From contig NZ_CP009247.1 in assembly GCF_001941485.1 (NCBI RefSeq), positions 2,046,001 to 2,110,000 of the forward strand: a stretch of 64,000 nt of DNA, read 5' to 3'. How positions within the stretch are numbered: position 1 is the first letter of the stretch; every line of letters starts with the position of its first letter. Positions 11,242-19,871 of the stretch are shown one piece after another. The notes beneath the pieces are model-generated. The model made no database searches. It was not told where the DNA came from and saw nothing but the letters and a program-made list of their open reading frames with translations. This DNA comes from Corynebacterium frankenforstense DSM 45800. Its GTDB lineage: Bacteria > Actinomycetota > Actinomycetes > Mycobacteriales > Mycobacteriaceae. Position numbers and translations under genes: made by a program.

Positions 11242-11260
11242 TATAATGTGATTGCTCACA
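11242..11260 (+). promoter_or_regulatory. galM-araR promoter with AraR-type operator
   Basis: A consensus TATAAT -10 occupies 11242-11247 and runs directly into the palindrome TGTGATTGCTCACA at 11247-11260. A LacI-type repressor bound here would block galM-araR initiation, giving autoregulation. No good -35 is visible. Confidence 0.7.
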
Positions 11261-11286
11261 TTTCGGAATGGCCAGAAAGGAACCCC

Positions 11287-12246
11287 ATGTCAGACGCTCC
11301 ACTCCCCCCATCACCCGCCGGAGACTCCCCTAGATCGGGGGGAATCTACACCCGTGCGGGAACAACTGTCAGCCTCAAGCGCGATGCATGGCAGGCGCAA
11401 ATAGCCACGCAAGGCGGAAGCCTCGTAGCCCTGACTTTCAACGGTCACCCGCTAGTCCGCGCGTGGCCAACTTCCCAAGTGCGCCCCTGTTATCACGGTG
11501 CAACACTCGCCCCTTGGCCGAACCGACTGGCGGATGGCAACTATATCTTCGCCGGACAAACCCACCAGCTTGCACTGACGGAACCCGAACTCAATAACGC
11601 ACTCCACGGGCTCGTGTGCTGGGAAAACTGGACACTCATAGATTCTGGTCCAGACACGGCCACGATGGGCACCACCATCCTCCCGCAGCCCGGCTATCCT
11701 TTCCAGATCGAACTAACCTCTCACTGGCGGCTCTCCGGTGAGGGGCTGACCTGGACCGTGACCGCGATCAACCAGGCCCCGGCGCCGGCGCCCTTCGGCA
11801 TCGGTATCCATCCGTATCTAACCGCGGGCGAAGGCTCAGTTGACGATTGGACGCTTACCGTGCCTGCGCAGACCATCTTGATTACCGACCCTTCCCGTAA
11901 GCTCCCCACCGGCAGACGGCAGCTGCGCACTTCCCCGCTTTCCGACCTCCGAATTGGCCGTTGTCTCAAGGGGGTACGGCTAGACGACTGCTTCACCGAC
12001 TTCACAAAAGGCCAGATCTCCATCACCAGGCCCGACGGAACAGGAGTGGCGATGGAGTGGGAACCGGAGAATTTGCCGTTCGCTCAGGTCTTCACCTCTG
12101 ACCTCCCCGATTCTCCCTGGGATCGAACAGGAGTCGCCATTGAGCCTTGCTCGTGCGCCCCCAACGCGTTTAATGCACCGGAGGGGCCGCCCACGCTCAC
12201 CCCCCGGGAGGAGCGGACGTATCGATGGTCCCTTAAGATGATTTAG
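11287..12246 (+). CDS. galM: Aldose 1-epimerase (mutarotase)
   Basis: 319 residues of the galactose-mutarotase-like beta-sandwich family. Interconverts alpha and beta anomers of the imported pentose for araA. Seen are PWPNRLADG, NNALHGLV with the first catalytic His, GIGIHPYL with the second, and a late acidic segment (AIEPCS) where the catalytic Glu is expected. The ATG at 11287 has AGAAAGGA upstream. An earlier in-frame ATG at 11224 precedes the TATAAT box and cannot be used from that promoter. araR follows within a few tens of bases. Confidence 0.9.
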   Translation: MSDAPLPPSPAGDSPRSGGIYTRAGTTVSLKRDAWQAQIATQGGSLVALTFNGHPLVRAWPTSQVRPCYHGATLAPWPNRLADGNYIFAGQTHQLALTEPELNNALHGLVCWENWTLIDSGPDTATMGTTILPQPGYPFQIELTSHWRLSGEGLTWTVTAINQAPAPAPFGIGIHPYLTAGEGSVDDWTLTVPAQTILITDPSRKLPTGRRQLRTSPLSDLRIGRCLKGVRLDDCFTDFTKGQISITRPDGTGVAMEWEPENLPFAQVFTSDLPDSPWDRTGVAIEPCSCAPNAFNAPEGPPTLTPREERTYRWSLKMI

Positions 12247-12280
12247 TCCCCGAATGGCATCCGGCCGAGAAAGCAGTGGC

Positions 12281-13387
12281 ATGCGCCCGAGTCCTACCCC
12301 TTCCGAAGGCAACGGCGTGCACGCCACAGCGATCACGCGCAGAAACGCGCGGCCCCATAGCAGTGAAAAAGGTCGCCCGAAAAACTCCCCGACGATGGCC
12401 GAAGTCGCCGCCGTCGCCGGAGTCTCGCACCAGACCGTGTCCCGGGTTATCAACGGATTCCCCGGCGTCAGGCCTCAAACCCGCGAAAAAGTCCAGGCAG
12501 CGGTCGACCAGCTCGGTTACCGCCGGAATCTCGCGGCTCGGGCACTGGTCACCAGACAATCAAGGCTAATCGGCGTTATCGCGGTCGGCTCATTTCTCTA
12601 TGGCCCAACCAGCACACTCGCATCGCTTGAGCGCGCCGCGCGAGATCACTCCTATCTGACGCTCATCGCGACTATCGCAGAGACGAGCGATGAACAGTTC
12701 AGCGCTGCGTTAGACGAGTTTCTCGAGCGTTCGGTAGAGGCCATTATCGTCATCGCCTCCCGCGAGTCGTTGGTCTGGTTCGCCGGTTCACTAGATCTCG
12801 ACATTCCACTGATCATCGTGGGCCCACGGCCAGCAGACCTAGACCAGCTCACGTGTTTGAGTGTCGACCAGACCGCGGGGGCGGAGTTGGCAGTCACCCA
12901 TCTCGCAGAGCTGGGACACCGGGACGTGACACTCCTCGCCGGCCCCGCCAACTGGGTCGACGCTCAACGCCGATTTGACGGAGCCCTCACGCAGTCAGAG
13001 ATGCTTGGTATCCAGCCAAGGATCGCACGGGGAGACTGGAGCCCGGGGTCCGGATACGCCGCAGGAGTAAAGATCGCCCAGCTGCAGCCAGAAGCCCGCC
13101 CGACCGCCGTCTTCTGCGCGAACGACCACATGGCTCTTGGCCTGCTCGCCGCTTTTCACGCCCACCGCATCAGCGTCCCCGATGAGATCTCAGTAATTGG
13201 GTTCGACGATCTGCCTGGCAGTGGTTTCTATTTCCCGGCGCTCACCACAATTCACCAGGACTTCGACGCCCTGGGGACCAAAGTGATCAAGGCTGCGCTA
13301 GCCATGATCTCAGGGGCAACACCTGACACCGACCCTGTTCCACCAAAGCTGGTAAAACGCGAGTCAACGGCCGCCCCAAGATCCTAA
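12281..13387 (+). CDS. araR: LacI-family arabinose repressor AraR
   Basis: 368 residues from the ATG at 12281, which has GAGAAAG upstream; ATG 12254 and ATG 12395 are alternatives. A basic lead is followed by a LacI helix-turn-helix (MAEVAAVAGVSHQTVSRVIN), the hinge (NLAARALVTRQ) and a periplasmic-binding-protein-like sugar domain with the usual GFDDLPGS and DFDALG segments. It is cotranscribed with galM. The same galM-araR arrangement divergent from araBDA is known from C. glutamicum ATCC 31831, where AraR represses araBDA, galM-araR and araE. The three operator regions here fit that role. Confidence 0.9.
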   Translation: MRPSPTPSEGNGVHATAITRRNARPHSSEKGRPKNSPTMAEVAAVAGVSHQTVSRVINGFPGVRPQTREKVQAAVDQLGYRRNLAARALVTRQSRLIGVIAVGSFLYGPTSTLASLERAARDHSYLTLIATIAETSDEQFSAALDEFLERSVEAIIVIASRESLVWFAGSLDLDIPLIIVGPRPADLDQLTCLSVDQTAGAELAVTHLAELGHRDVTLLAGPANWVDAQRRFDGALTQSEMLGIQPRIARGDWSPGSGYAAGVKIAQLQPEARPTAVFCANDHMALGLLAAFHAHRISVPDEISVIGFDDLPGSGFYFPALTTIHQDFDALGTKVIKAALAMISGATPDTDPVPPKLVKRESTAAPRS

Positions 13388-13440
13388 GCCCCGGAGTTGC
13401 CCATCCGCACGCTCAGTCTTGAGAGGCTTCGCCAGAAGGC

Positions 13441-13466
13441 ACCCCCCCTTATAGGGGGGCTTTTTT
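13441..13466 (+). terminator. Terminator after araR
   Basis: A C-run/G-run stem of 7 bp (13443-13449 with 13453-13459) with a 3-nt loop, then a TTTTTT run at 13461-13466. A second T-run follows shortly after. Confidence 0.8.
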
Positions 13467-13552
13467 CGTCTTTTTTCACATTTGCACTTCGATCGATAGC
13501 CCCCAACTGGCAAAACATGCACCTTGTTTACTAAATGACATGTCACACAATA

Positions 13553-13619
13553 TGTTAGCGTTGACATTTTCCTAACAGACGGGACAACATGGCAGTACAA
13601 GCTCATGTGAGCGCTAACT
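13553..13619. promoter_or_regulatory. araE control region with two AraR-type sites
   Basis: TGTTAGCGTTGACA (13553-13566) and TGTGAGCGCTAACT (13606-13619) match the half-sites of the operators at araB/galM. They bracket the probable araE promoter, and the TTGACA inside the first site may itself be a -35 element. The spacing of about 53 bp, near five helical turns, could allow looping, but this is inference. Confidence 0.65.
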
Positions 13620-13671
13620 TCCTGGGCGTGGAGCACTCCCGCCCCGAGTCGCAATCTCTAGGAGATTCTCC

Positions 13672-15072
13672 ATGACATCCCATCCCCCCGCCGCACAGCG
13701 GAAGATTCCGCGCGGCTTCATCTACTTTTTTGGCGCCTTTGGCGGCATCCTCTTTGGCTATGACATCGGCGTAATGACCGGCGCACTTCCGTTCCTCCAG
13801 CACGACTGGGACCTCGCCGGTAATGCGGCTGCAATCGGCTGGATCACATCCTCTCTGATGCTCGGTGCGGTCCTCGGCGGAGCTTTGTCCGGTCAGCTTT
13901 CCGACCGTTTTGGGCGCCGGAAGATGATTCTCGTTGCCGCCGTGATCTTTGCTGTCGGTTCATTTCTCTGTGGGATTTCCCCCGACCAGGGGACCATTTA
14001 CCTCATTCTGGTGCGGGTATTCTTAGGCCTCGCAGTGGGTGCAGCCAGTGCTCTGGTGCCCGCCTACATGTCGGAGATGGCCCCAGCTGAACTTCGCGGA
14101 CGCCTTTCCGGACTTAACCAGACGATGATCGTCTCTGGCATGCTGCTCAGCTACATCATGGCCTGGTTCCTCCAGCATCTTCCTCACAATTGGGCTTGGC
14201 GCTCGATGCTCGCGCTGGCGGCGGTCCCGGCGATCATTCTGTTCATCGGTGTTCTACGACTTCCGGAATCTCCCCGATTCCTGGTTAAGAACGGGCTGGA
14301 TGACCAAGCGCGCCAGGTGCTGAGCTACATCCGCGAGCCGAACCAGATCGAACCTGAGCTGGCCGAGATCAAGAAGAACGCCGCGGAGGAGCAACGCGCG
14401 AACGCTACCAGCTCGTGGTCCATGCTGTTCTCGGGCCGGTACCGCTACCTGGTCATCGCCGGTGTCGGAGTAGCTGCGTTCCAACAGTTCCAAGGCGCGA
14501 ACGCAATCTTCTACTACATTCCATTGATCGTGGAAGAGGCCACCGGTACCGCAGCCTCGGATGCACTGCTGTGGCCGGTGATTCAGGGCATCATCCTCGT
14601 GGCCGGCTCGCTAGTTTTCCTTGTGATCGCCGACAAATTCAACCGCAAGACGCTGCTAATGGTCGGCGGCTCGGTCATGGCTGCGTCGTTCCTTCTGCCC
14701 GCCGTGATAAACATCGTCGTCGAAAACGCCAACCCGATGATGATCGTTGTCTTCCTTTCGATCTATGTCGCCTTCTACTCTTTCACGTGGGCGCCGCTCA
14801 CTTGGGTCCTCGTCGGCGAGGTATTCCCGCTGCTGATTCGTGGGCGTGCCAGTGGCCTCGCGAGCTCCTTCAATTGGATCGGTTCCTTCGTCGTCGGGCT
14901 TCTGTTCCCGATCATGACTGCTTCAATGGCCCAGGACGCCGTGTTCGCAATCTTCGGCGTGATCTGCGTCGCCGGTGTGATCTTCGTCGGAACCTGTGTA
15001 CCTGAAACCCGTGGCCGTACCCTCGAGGAGATCGAGGCCCATGGAGCGAAGAAGGGCAGCGCCGTCCGCTGA
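13672..15072 (+). CDS. araE: Arabinose:proton symporter, MFS sugar porter
   Basis: 466 residues with 12 predicted membrane spans. Sugar-porter signatures are FGGILFGYDIGVMTGA in span 1, GQLSDRFGRRK after span 2, RLPESPRFL after span 6, FQQFQGANAI in span 7 and the C-terminal PETRGRTLEEIE. It brings L-arabinose into the cell with H+. The ATG at 13672 has TAGGAG upstream. It is its own transcription unit with AraR-type sites and is separated from araR by a terminator. Confidence 0.9.
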   Translation: MTSHPPAAQRKIPRGFIYFFGAFGGILFGYDIGVMTGALPFLQHDWDLAGNAAAIGWITSSLMLGAVLGGALSGQLSDRFGRRKMILVAAVIFAVGSFLCGISPDQGTIYLILVRVFLGLAVGAASALVPAYMSEMAPAELRGRLSGLNQTMIVSGMLLSYIMAWFLQHLPHNWAWRSMLALAAVPAIILFIGVLRLPESPRFLVKNGLDDQARQVLSYIREPNQIEPELAEIKKNAAEEQRANATSSWSMLFSGRYRYLVIAGVGVAAFQQFQGANAIFYYIPLIVEEATGTAASDALLWPVIQGIILVAGSLVFLVIADKFNRKTLLMVGGSVMAASFLLPAVINIVVENANPMMIVVFLSIYVAFYSFTWAPLTWVLVGEVFPLLIRGRASGLASSFNWIGSFVVGLLFPIMTASMAQDAVFAIFGVICVAGVIFVGTCVPETRGRTLEEIEAHGAKKGSAVR

Positions 15073-15087
15073 CCGCGCAACTGCCTC

Positions 15088-15119
15088 GGCGCGCTTCCAG
15101 ATATTCTGGGAGACGCGCC
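15088..15119 (+). terminator. Hairpin after araE
   Basis: GGCGCG (15088-15093) pairs with CGCGCC (15114-15119), and an inner CCAGA/TCTGG stem completes a hairpin with an internal mismatch. Only a short T-containing tail follows. Position after the araE stop suggests termination. Confidence 0.45.
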
Positions 15120-15233
15120 TTCGCGCATGTCACCGACCTCTTCAAGCTCTCCGCCGATGACACCCGACTATCTCACCTACGATGCGGCACTCACATGTCG
15201 GCGAGCCAATAACCCGGCGTAGCCTGAGAGGAC

Positions 15234-16826
15234 GTGACCGAGTCCCTCCCCCACCTCGTCCTGGGCGCCCTGAGCGCCGCGGACGCCGACCTCCCGGCCG
15301 TCACCGACACCACCGACGGGCGCACCGTCACCTTCGGTGAACTGCGCGCGCTCGTCGACGCCGGGGCGGCCGAGATCGCCGCCAGCCTCGCCGGCACCAA
15401 GACAGACACCGACGCGCCCGCCCGCCCCGTCGTCGGGCTCAACGCCGCCAACGGCCTGCCCTTCGTCGTCGGATTCTTCGCCGCGCTGGCCGCCGGCGCC
15501 GCGGTCACCCCGCTCGGCGCCCAGGCCTCGCGTGCCGAGATCGCCGGCCAGCTGAGCCGCGTCGACGCCCGCCTGCTGCTGACCACCACCGAGGCCGGAC
15601 GCACCGCCGCCGCAGACCTCGGCGTCGCAGCGCTCGACCCGGCGCAGCTCACGGCGCCCACCGCGCCCACCGCAACCACCGCCCACGGCGCGGGAGGCGC
15701 GACGGGGTGCGACGCGACGTCGGCAATCGAGGGCGTGGCCTGCCTGCCGTTCTCCTCGGGCACGACGGGCACGCCGAAGCCGGTGGTGCTCACCCACGCC
15801 AACCTCGTGGCGAACGTGCGGCAGATGTCGGCCGCGCTCGACGCGTGCGGGATGGAGCGCGACTGGCCGATCGCCGCGCCGCTGCCGTTCGCGCACGTCT
15901 ACGGGCTGACGGTGCTGATGTGCACCACGCTCTTCCGGCGCAACCACCTCGTCGTCCTCGACGGCTTCGACCCCGCGACCTTCCTGAAGCTGCACCAGCA
16001 GCACAACGTCGCCTGGAGCTACGTCGCACCCGCGATCCTCGCGCGCCTGGCCGCCGACGGCGTGCCCGGAGGCGTCGACCTCTCCGCGCTGCGCGTCGTG
16101 CTCTCGGGCGCGGACACGCTCAGCGCGGAGCTGGCCGAGCGCGCCGCCGAGGTGCTCGGCTGCGAGGTCATCCAGGGCTACGGGCTCACCGAGGCCGCCC
16201 CCGTCACCCACGTCAACGTGCGCGGCGTCGATAATCCCGCCACGCTCGGCACGCCCGTGGAAGGCACCGACGTGCGCGTCATGCGCGCCGGATCCGAGGT
16301 GCTCTCCCCCGGCGAGGCCGGCGAGATGTGGGTGCGCGGCCCCCAGGTGACCTGCGGCTACCTCGGCATGCCCGAGGCGACGGCGGAGGCGCTCGTCGAC
16401 GGCTGGCTGCGCACCGGCGACGTCGTGCGCCTCGGCGCGGAATCCGTGCGCGCCGGCCGCATGACCGGCCGGGACCTCACCGTGATCGGCCGGGCCAAGG
16501 AGATCATCAACCACAACGGTTTCTCCGTCTCCCCCGCCGAGGTCGAGGAGCGCCTGCGCGCGCACCCGATGCTTGCCGACGCCGCCGTCGCCGCGTGGCG
16601 TCGCCCCGAGCGCGGCGAGGCGCCGCGGGCGGTGGTGGTGCTTGCCGACGCCGCGTCTCACCCGGCAGGCGCGGAACTTTCGGCGCAGCTGCGTGCCTGG
16701 GTGGGCGCGGAGCTGGCGGGCTACAAGGTGCCGGTGCGCTTCGACGTCGCAGGCGCCGTGCCGCGCACGGCCACCGGGAAGGTGGCGCGCACGCGGCTGA
16801 GCGAGGCCTGGACCGGCGAGGGCTAG
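15234..16826 (+). CDS. AMP-binding acyl-CoA ligase
   Basis: 530 residues of the ANL superfamily, activating a carboxylic acid to its CoA thioester via an acyl-adenylate. Signature FSSGTTGTPKPVVLTH lies near residue 170 (phosphate loop), GYGLTEAAP near 315, the hinge WLRTGD near 390, GRAKEIINHNGFSVSPAEVE near 420 and the C-terminal catalytic Lys region ATGKVARTRL. It looks like the 4-coumarate/long-chain acyl-CoA ligase branch. Neighbouring beta-oxidation genes suggest a fatty or phenylalkanoic acid. The GTG start lies 8 nt after TAGCCT (15220-15225), a leaderless arrangement. Its stop overlaps that of the convergent TetR gene. Confidence 0.87.
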   Translation: MTESLPHLVLGALSAADADLPAVTDTTDGRTVTFGELRALVDAGAAEIAASLAGTKTDTDAPARPVVGLNAANGLPFVVGFFAALAAGAAVTPLGAQASRAEIAGQLSRVDARLLLTTTEAGRTAAADLGVAALDPAQLTAPTAPTATTAHGAGGATGCDATSAIEGVACLPFSSGTTGTPKPVVLTHANLVANVRQMSAALDACGMERDWPIAAPLPFAHVYGLTVLMCTTLFRRNHLVVLDGFDPATFLKLHQQHNVAWSYVAPAILARLAADGVPGGVDLSALRVVLSGADTLSAELAERAAEVLGCEVIQGYGLTEAAPVTHVNVRGVDNPATLGTPVEGTDVRVMRAGSEVLSPGEAGEMWVRGPQVTCGYLGMPEATAEALVDGWLRTGDVVRLGAESVRAGRMTGRDLTVIGRAKEIINHNGFSVSPAEVEERLRAHPMLADAAVAAWRRPERGEAPRAVVVLADAASHPAGAELSAQLRAWVGAELAGYKVPVRFDVAGAVPRTATGKVARTRLSEAWTGEG

Positions 16827-17410
16827 GCGGCCGGGACGGCGGCGCCGACCTGGCGCAGGGCCGCGGTGGCGTAGAACTCCGCGAGGTCCTCGGCCGGGTA
16901 GCGCCCGGCGGGGTCGAACCAGAGGGCCACGCCGATGCCCATGTCGATCAGGGCGTAGACGGCGATCTTGAGGTCCTCGACGTGGAACTCACCGCGCTCA
17001 ATGCCGGCGGCGACGATCTTCTGCCAGCGCACCACGTAGTCACGGCGCAGGCCGGTCACGGTGTCGCGGTCGGCCTTCTCGAGACTGTTGATCTCGTTGT
17101 TGACCACCTTGACCGCACGGGCGTTGTGCGCGTGGAAGACCACGTGCGAGCGCATCGCGGCGGCCAGCGCCTCGGCGGGGTCGTCGATCCCCTCGACGGC
17201 GGCGTCGTGGACCTCGAGCAGGCGGCCCATCCAGTGGATGCAGAGCTCGGCGAGCACCCGCTGTTTGGAGTCGACGTGGTTGTAGAGGCTGGAGGCGCGC
17301 ATCCCGCACTCGCGGGCGATGTCCTCCATGCCCGTGCCGTGGTAACCGCGTTCGGCGAAGAGCTTCATCGCCGCCTGCGCGATCTGGTCCCTGCGCCGCG
17401 TGTTTGCCAT
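16823..17410 (-). CDS. TetR-family regulator of the acyl-CoA locus
   Basis: 195 residues. The N-terminal helix-turn-helix is MEDIARECGMRASSLYNHVDSK, followed by a TetR_C ligand domain. Position beside an acyl-CoA ligase and a thiolase/hydratase operon suggests an acyl-CoA-responsive repressor (KstR/FadR type), which is inference from context. TAGTCT (17424-17419) ends 8 nt before the ATG, implying a separate leaderless transcript rather than readthrough from the beta-oxidation genes. The 4-base overlap of convergent stop codons (16823-16826) with the ligase is notable. Confidence 0.85.
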   Translation of the reverse strand: MANTRRRDQIAQAAMKLFAERGYHGTGMEDIARECGMRASSLYNHVDSKQRVLAELCIHWMGRLLEVHDAAVEGIDDPAEALAAAMRSHVVFHAHNARAVKVVNNEINSLEKADRDTVTGLRRDYVVRWQKIVAAGIERGEFHVEDLKIAVYALIDMGIGVALWFDPAGRYPAEDLAEFYATAALRQVGAAVPAA

Positions 17411-17430
17411 GGTGTTCCAGACTAGTTCGC

Positions 17431-17457
17431 GGTGGCGCCGACACCGTCGGCGCCACC
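17431..17457. other. Strong hairpin upstream of the TetR gene
   Basis: Perfect 11-bp inverted repeat (17431-17441 with 17447-17457) with a 5-nt loop, in the 106-bp spacer between the hydratase stop and the TetR start. No U-run follows on either strand. It may end the fatty-acid operon, act as mRNA structure, or bind the regulator as an imperfect operator. Confidence 0.45.
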
Positions 17458-17516
17458 GGGGACGGGGGTGACGGCGGCTCTCGCCGCCGCCACCGGGGTC
17501 AGGATGGGTCGGACCC

Positions 17517-19805
17517 TCAGTTCTTGAGCGGCCGGCGGGTCTTGGCCATGTGCGCGGCGCGCTCCGCGTTGGCGGGCAGCACGAGCACCGCGGCAGCCTT
17601 GGCGGTCTCCCTCGTGGTCAGCTCGTCGGCGGGGATGGCCTCCGGGTCGCCCTCGCGGGCGGTGTAGACGGCGGCGACGGCCTGGCCGATGCGCGCGTCC
17701 GTCTCCGAGCCCTCGGTCCACTGCAGCGCCGGGGCGTCCGCGGGGCGCAGCGGCAGGTCACGCACGCCCGGCTCCGAGTAGTCCTGACCGGCCAGCTCGC
17801 GGGCGAGCTCGAGGGCCTCGGCGATGACGTGGTCGGAGGAGAGCACGATGCGGTCGGCCGGGCGCAGCACGCCCTTAGCCCGCGCCGGGAACGCGCCCGG
17901 GATCTTCTTCGCGGACATGATCAGCTCGAAGGCCACGGCGTGCGGGTCCTGGGCGCCGGAGTCGATGGCCCGCTCGAGGGTGCGGGCGGTGCCGCCCCAG
18001 GCCGGGAAGAGGCCGACCTCGCGCTCGGGGAAACCCAGGCGGGTCTCGGCGTGCACGGCCGAGGCGTCGGTGTGCAGCAGCAGCTCGAGCCCGCCGCCGA
18101 GCGCGACGCCGCGCACCGCGCCGACCACGGGGAAGGGCGCGCGGCGCAGGGCCTCCAGGGAGCGCACACCGTCGCGCATGAGGTCGGCGCAGGCCTCCTC
18201 CTTTCCGTCGGCCGCCAGGCCGGAGAGCACGCCGAGGTCCGCGCCGGCGGAGAAGACGCGCTCGTCGTCGCCGGCGATGACCAGGGCGCGCACCCCGTCG
18301 AGCCCGGCGACCTCGCGGAAGACGGCGAGCACGTCCGGGTGGCAGGAGCTCATCGGGGTGTTGATGGTCAGCACGGCCACGCCCTCGTTCTCGCCGGTCA
18401 GCGCAAAGACCTCGGCCTTGTCGTTGCCGGCGATGCGCTCGGCGTCGGCGGTCAGCGCGGCGACGGTGACCACCCCGGCGCGCTCGAGGCGCGCGGCGGT
18501 CTTCCCGGATCCGTCGAGGACCGTGTCGCCGGCGGGCCCGTCCGGGTAGAAGCCGCCGGCGGCGACCGTTTCGCCCAGCAGCCCGGGCACGGTCTCGAAG
18601 TCGGCGGAGGCCTCGTAGGCGTCGACGAGGTTGTCCAGGCCGATGGCGTCCGCCAGGGCGAAGGGGCCGCGCTTCCAGCCGTAGCCGAGCTGGATGGCCA
18701 GGTCGATGTGCTCGACGGTCTCGGCGATCTCGTCGGCGACCGCGCAGCAGTAGGCCAGGGTGTGCAGGTAGACGTCGCGGGCGTAGCGGCCGGCCTCGCT
18801 GTCGGTGGCGATCACGCCGGCAGCGGTCTTCTCTCCGACGGCCGGGTCAGCGGCCGGGTCCGGCTTCTCGATCGGGCGGTAGTCGTCGGCGGCGAAGTCG
18901 TAGACCTCGCCGCGGCCGCGGTAGAAGCCGCTCTCGCCGGTGCGCCCGGTGAGCCCCTTGTCCAGCAGGGTCTTCAGCTCGGGCGAGGAGGAGATGTCGA
19001 AGCGGTGGTAGGCGTCGGACTCGGGCAGGGCCTTGAGCAGGCTGCCCCAGATGGCGGGCACCAGCTGCAGGCCGACGTAGTCGAAGAGGCCGAAGATGCC
19101 GGTGCGCGGTACGCCGAAGGGCTTGCCGAAGACGGTGTCGGCCAGCTCCGGGCGCACCCCGCGGTCGAGGGCGAGCGCGGCGCCGACGGACATCCAGAAG
19201 TTACCCACGCGGTTGGCGATGAAGCCGGGGGTGTCGCGGCAGTCCACGACGACCTTGCCCAGCTGGCGCTCGGCGATGGCGCGCAGGCGCTCGACGGTTC
19301 CCTCGGTGGTCTGCGGGCCCGCGACGAGCTCGACCAGGCGCATCACGCGCGGCGGGTTGAAGAAGTGGATGATGGCGAAGTCGCCCAGCAGGTCGGCGTC
19401 CATGCCCTCGGTCAGCTGGGCCAGCGGGATGGTGGAGGTGTTCGAGCTGACCGGGGTGCCGGGGGCGCGGTGGGCGGCGATCTTGGCGAAGGTCTGGTGC
19501 TTGACGTCGAGGTCCTCGAAGACGGCCTCGACGATCCACTCGGCCTCGCCGAGGCGGTCGAGGTGGTCCTCGATGTTGCCCGGGGTGATGCGCGAGGCGA
19601 ACTCGGGGTCCATGAAGCCGCGCTGCTTGAGCTGGCGCTCGACGCCGGCCTTGGCACGGGCGTCGCGGTCGCCGTCGTCGGCGGGGATGTCGAGCAGGTG
19701 TACCTGCACGCCGGCGTTGGCCAGGTGGGCGGCGATGCCGGAGCCCATGGAGCCGGCGCCGATGACGGCGGCGGTGCGGATGATCTGCTGGTTGTCGGTG
19801 CTCAC
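17517..19805 (-). CDS. Fused 3-hydroxyacyl-CoA dehydrogenase / enoyl-CoA hydratase
   Basis: 762 residues. The N-terminal dehydrogenase has the NAD motif VIGAGSMGSGIAAH at residues 14-27, the catalytic His region HFFNPPRVMRLVE near 150 and a second helical domain (FGLFDYVGLQLVP). The C-terminal crotonase domain starts near 460 with the oxyanion-hole segment FSAGADLG and both catalytic Glu regions (GGGLELLL and PEREVGLFPAWGGT). Dehydrogenase-then-hydratase is the order of Bacillus FadN, opposite to E. coli FadB. With the upstream thiolase it provides three steps of beta-oxidation. GTG start with AGGAGA upstream, 66 nt after the thiolase stop. Confidence 0.93.
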   Translation of the reverse strand: MSTDNQQIIRTAAVIGAGSMGSGIAAHLANAGVQVHLLDIPADDGDRDARAKAGVERQLKQRGFMDPEFASRITPGNIEDHLDRLGEAEWIVEAVFEDLDVKHQTFAKIAAHRAPGTPVSSNTSTIPLAQLTEGMDADLLGDFAIIHFFNPPRVMRLVELVAGPQTTEGTVERLRAIAERQLGKVVVDCRDTPGFIANRVGNFWMSVGAALALDRGVRPELADTVFGKPFGVPRTGIFGLFDYVGLQLVPAIWGSLLKALPESDAYHRFDISSSPELKTLLDKGLTGRTGESGFYRGRGEVYDFAADDYRPIEKPDPAADPAVGEKTAAGVIATDSEAGRYARDVYLHTLAYCCAVADEIAETVEHIDLAIQLGYGWKRGPFALADAIGLDNLVDAYEASADFETVPGLLGETVAAGGFYPDGPAGDTVLDGSGKTAARLERAGVVTVAALTADAERIAGNDKAEVFALTGENEGVAVLTINTPMSSCHPDVLAVFREVAGLDGVRALVIAGDDERVFSAGADLGVLSGLAADGKEEACADLMRDGVRSLEALRRAPFPVVGAVRGVALGGGLELLLHTDASAVHAETRLGFPEREVGLFPAWGGTARTLERAIDSGAQDPHAVAFELIMSAKKIPGAFPARAKGVLRPADRIVLSSDHVIAEALELARELAGQDYSEPGVRDLPLRPADAPALQWTEGSETDARIGQAVAAVYTAREGDPEAIPADELTTRETAKAAAVLVLPANAERAAHMAKTRRPLKN

Positions 19806-19871
19806 TGCGGTTCTCCTGAGTCTGTCGGTTCGGGGGTGCCGGGGCGTTGCGGGTCGGGGCCGGGGCGCGGG

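Noticed and set aside
13441..13466. A C-run/G-run element considered as a possible G-quadruplex or phase-variable homopolymer
   Set aside because: Its position after the araR stop and the following T6 run fit a normal terminator; it is outside coding sequence.
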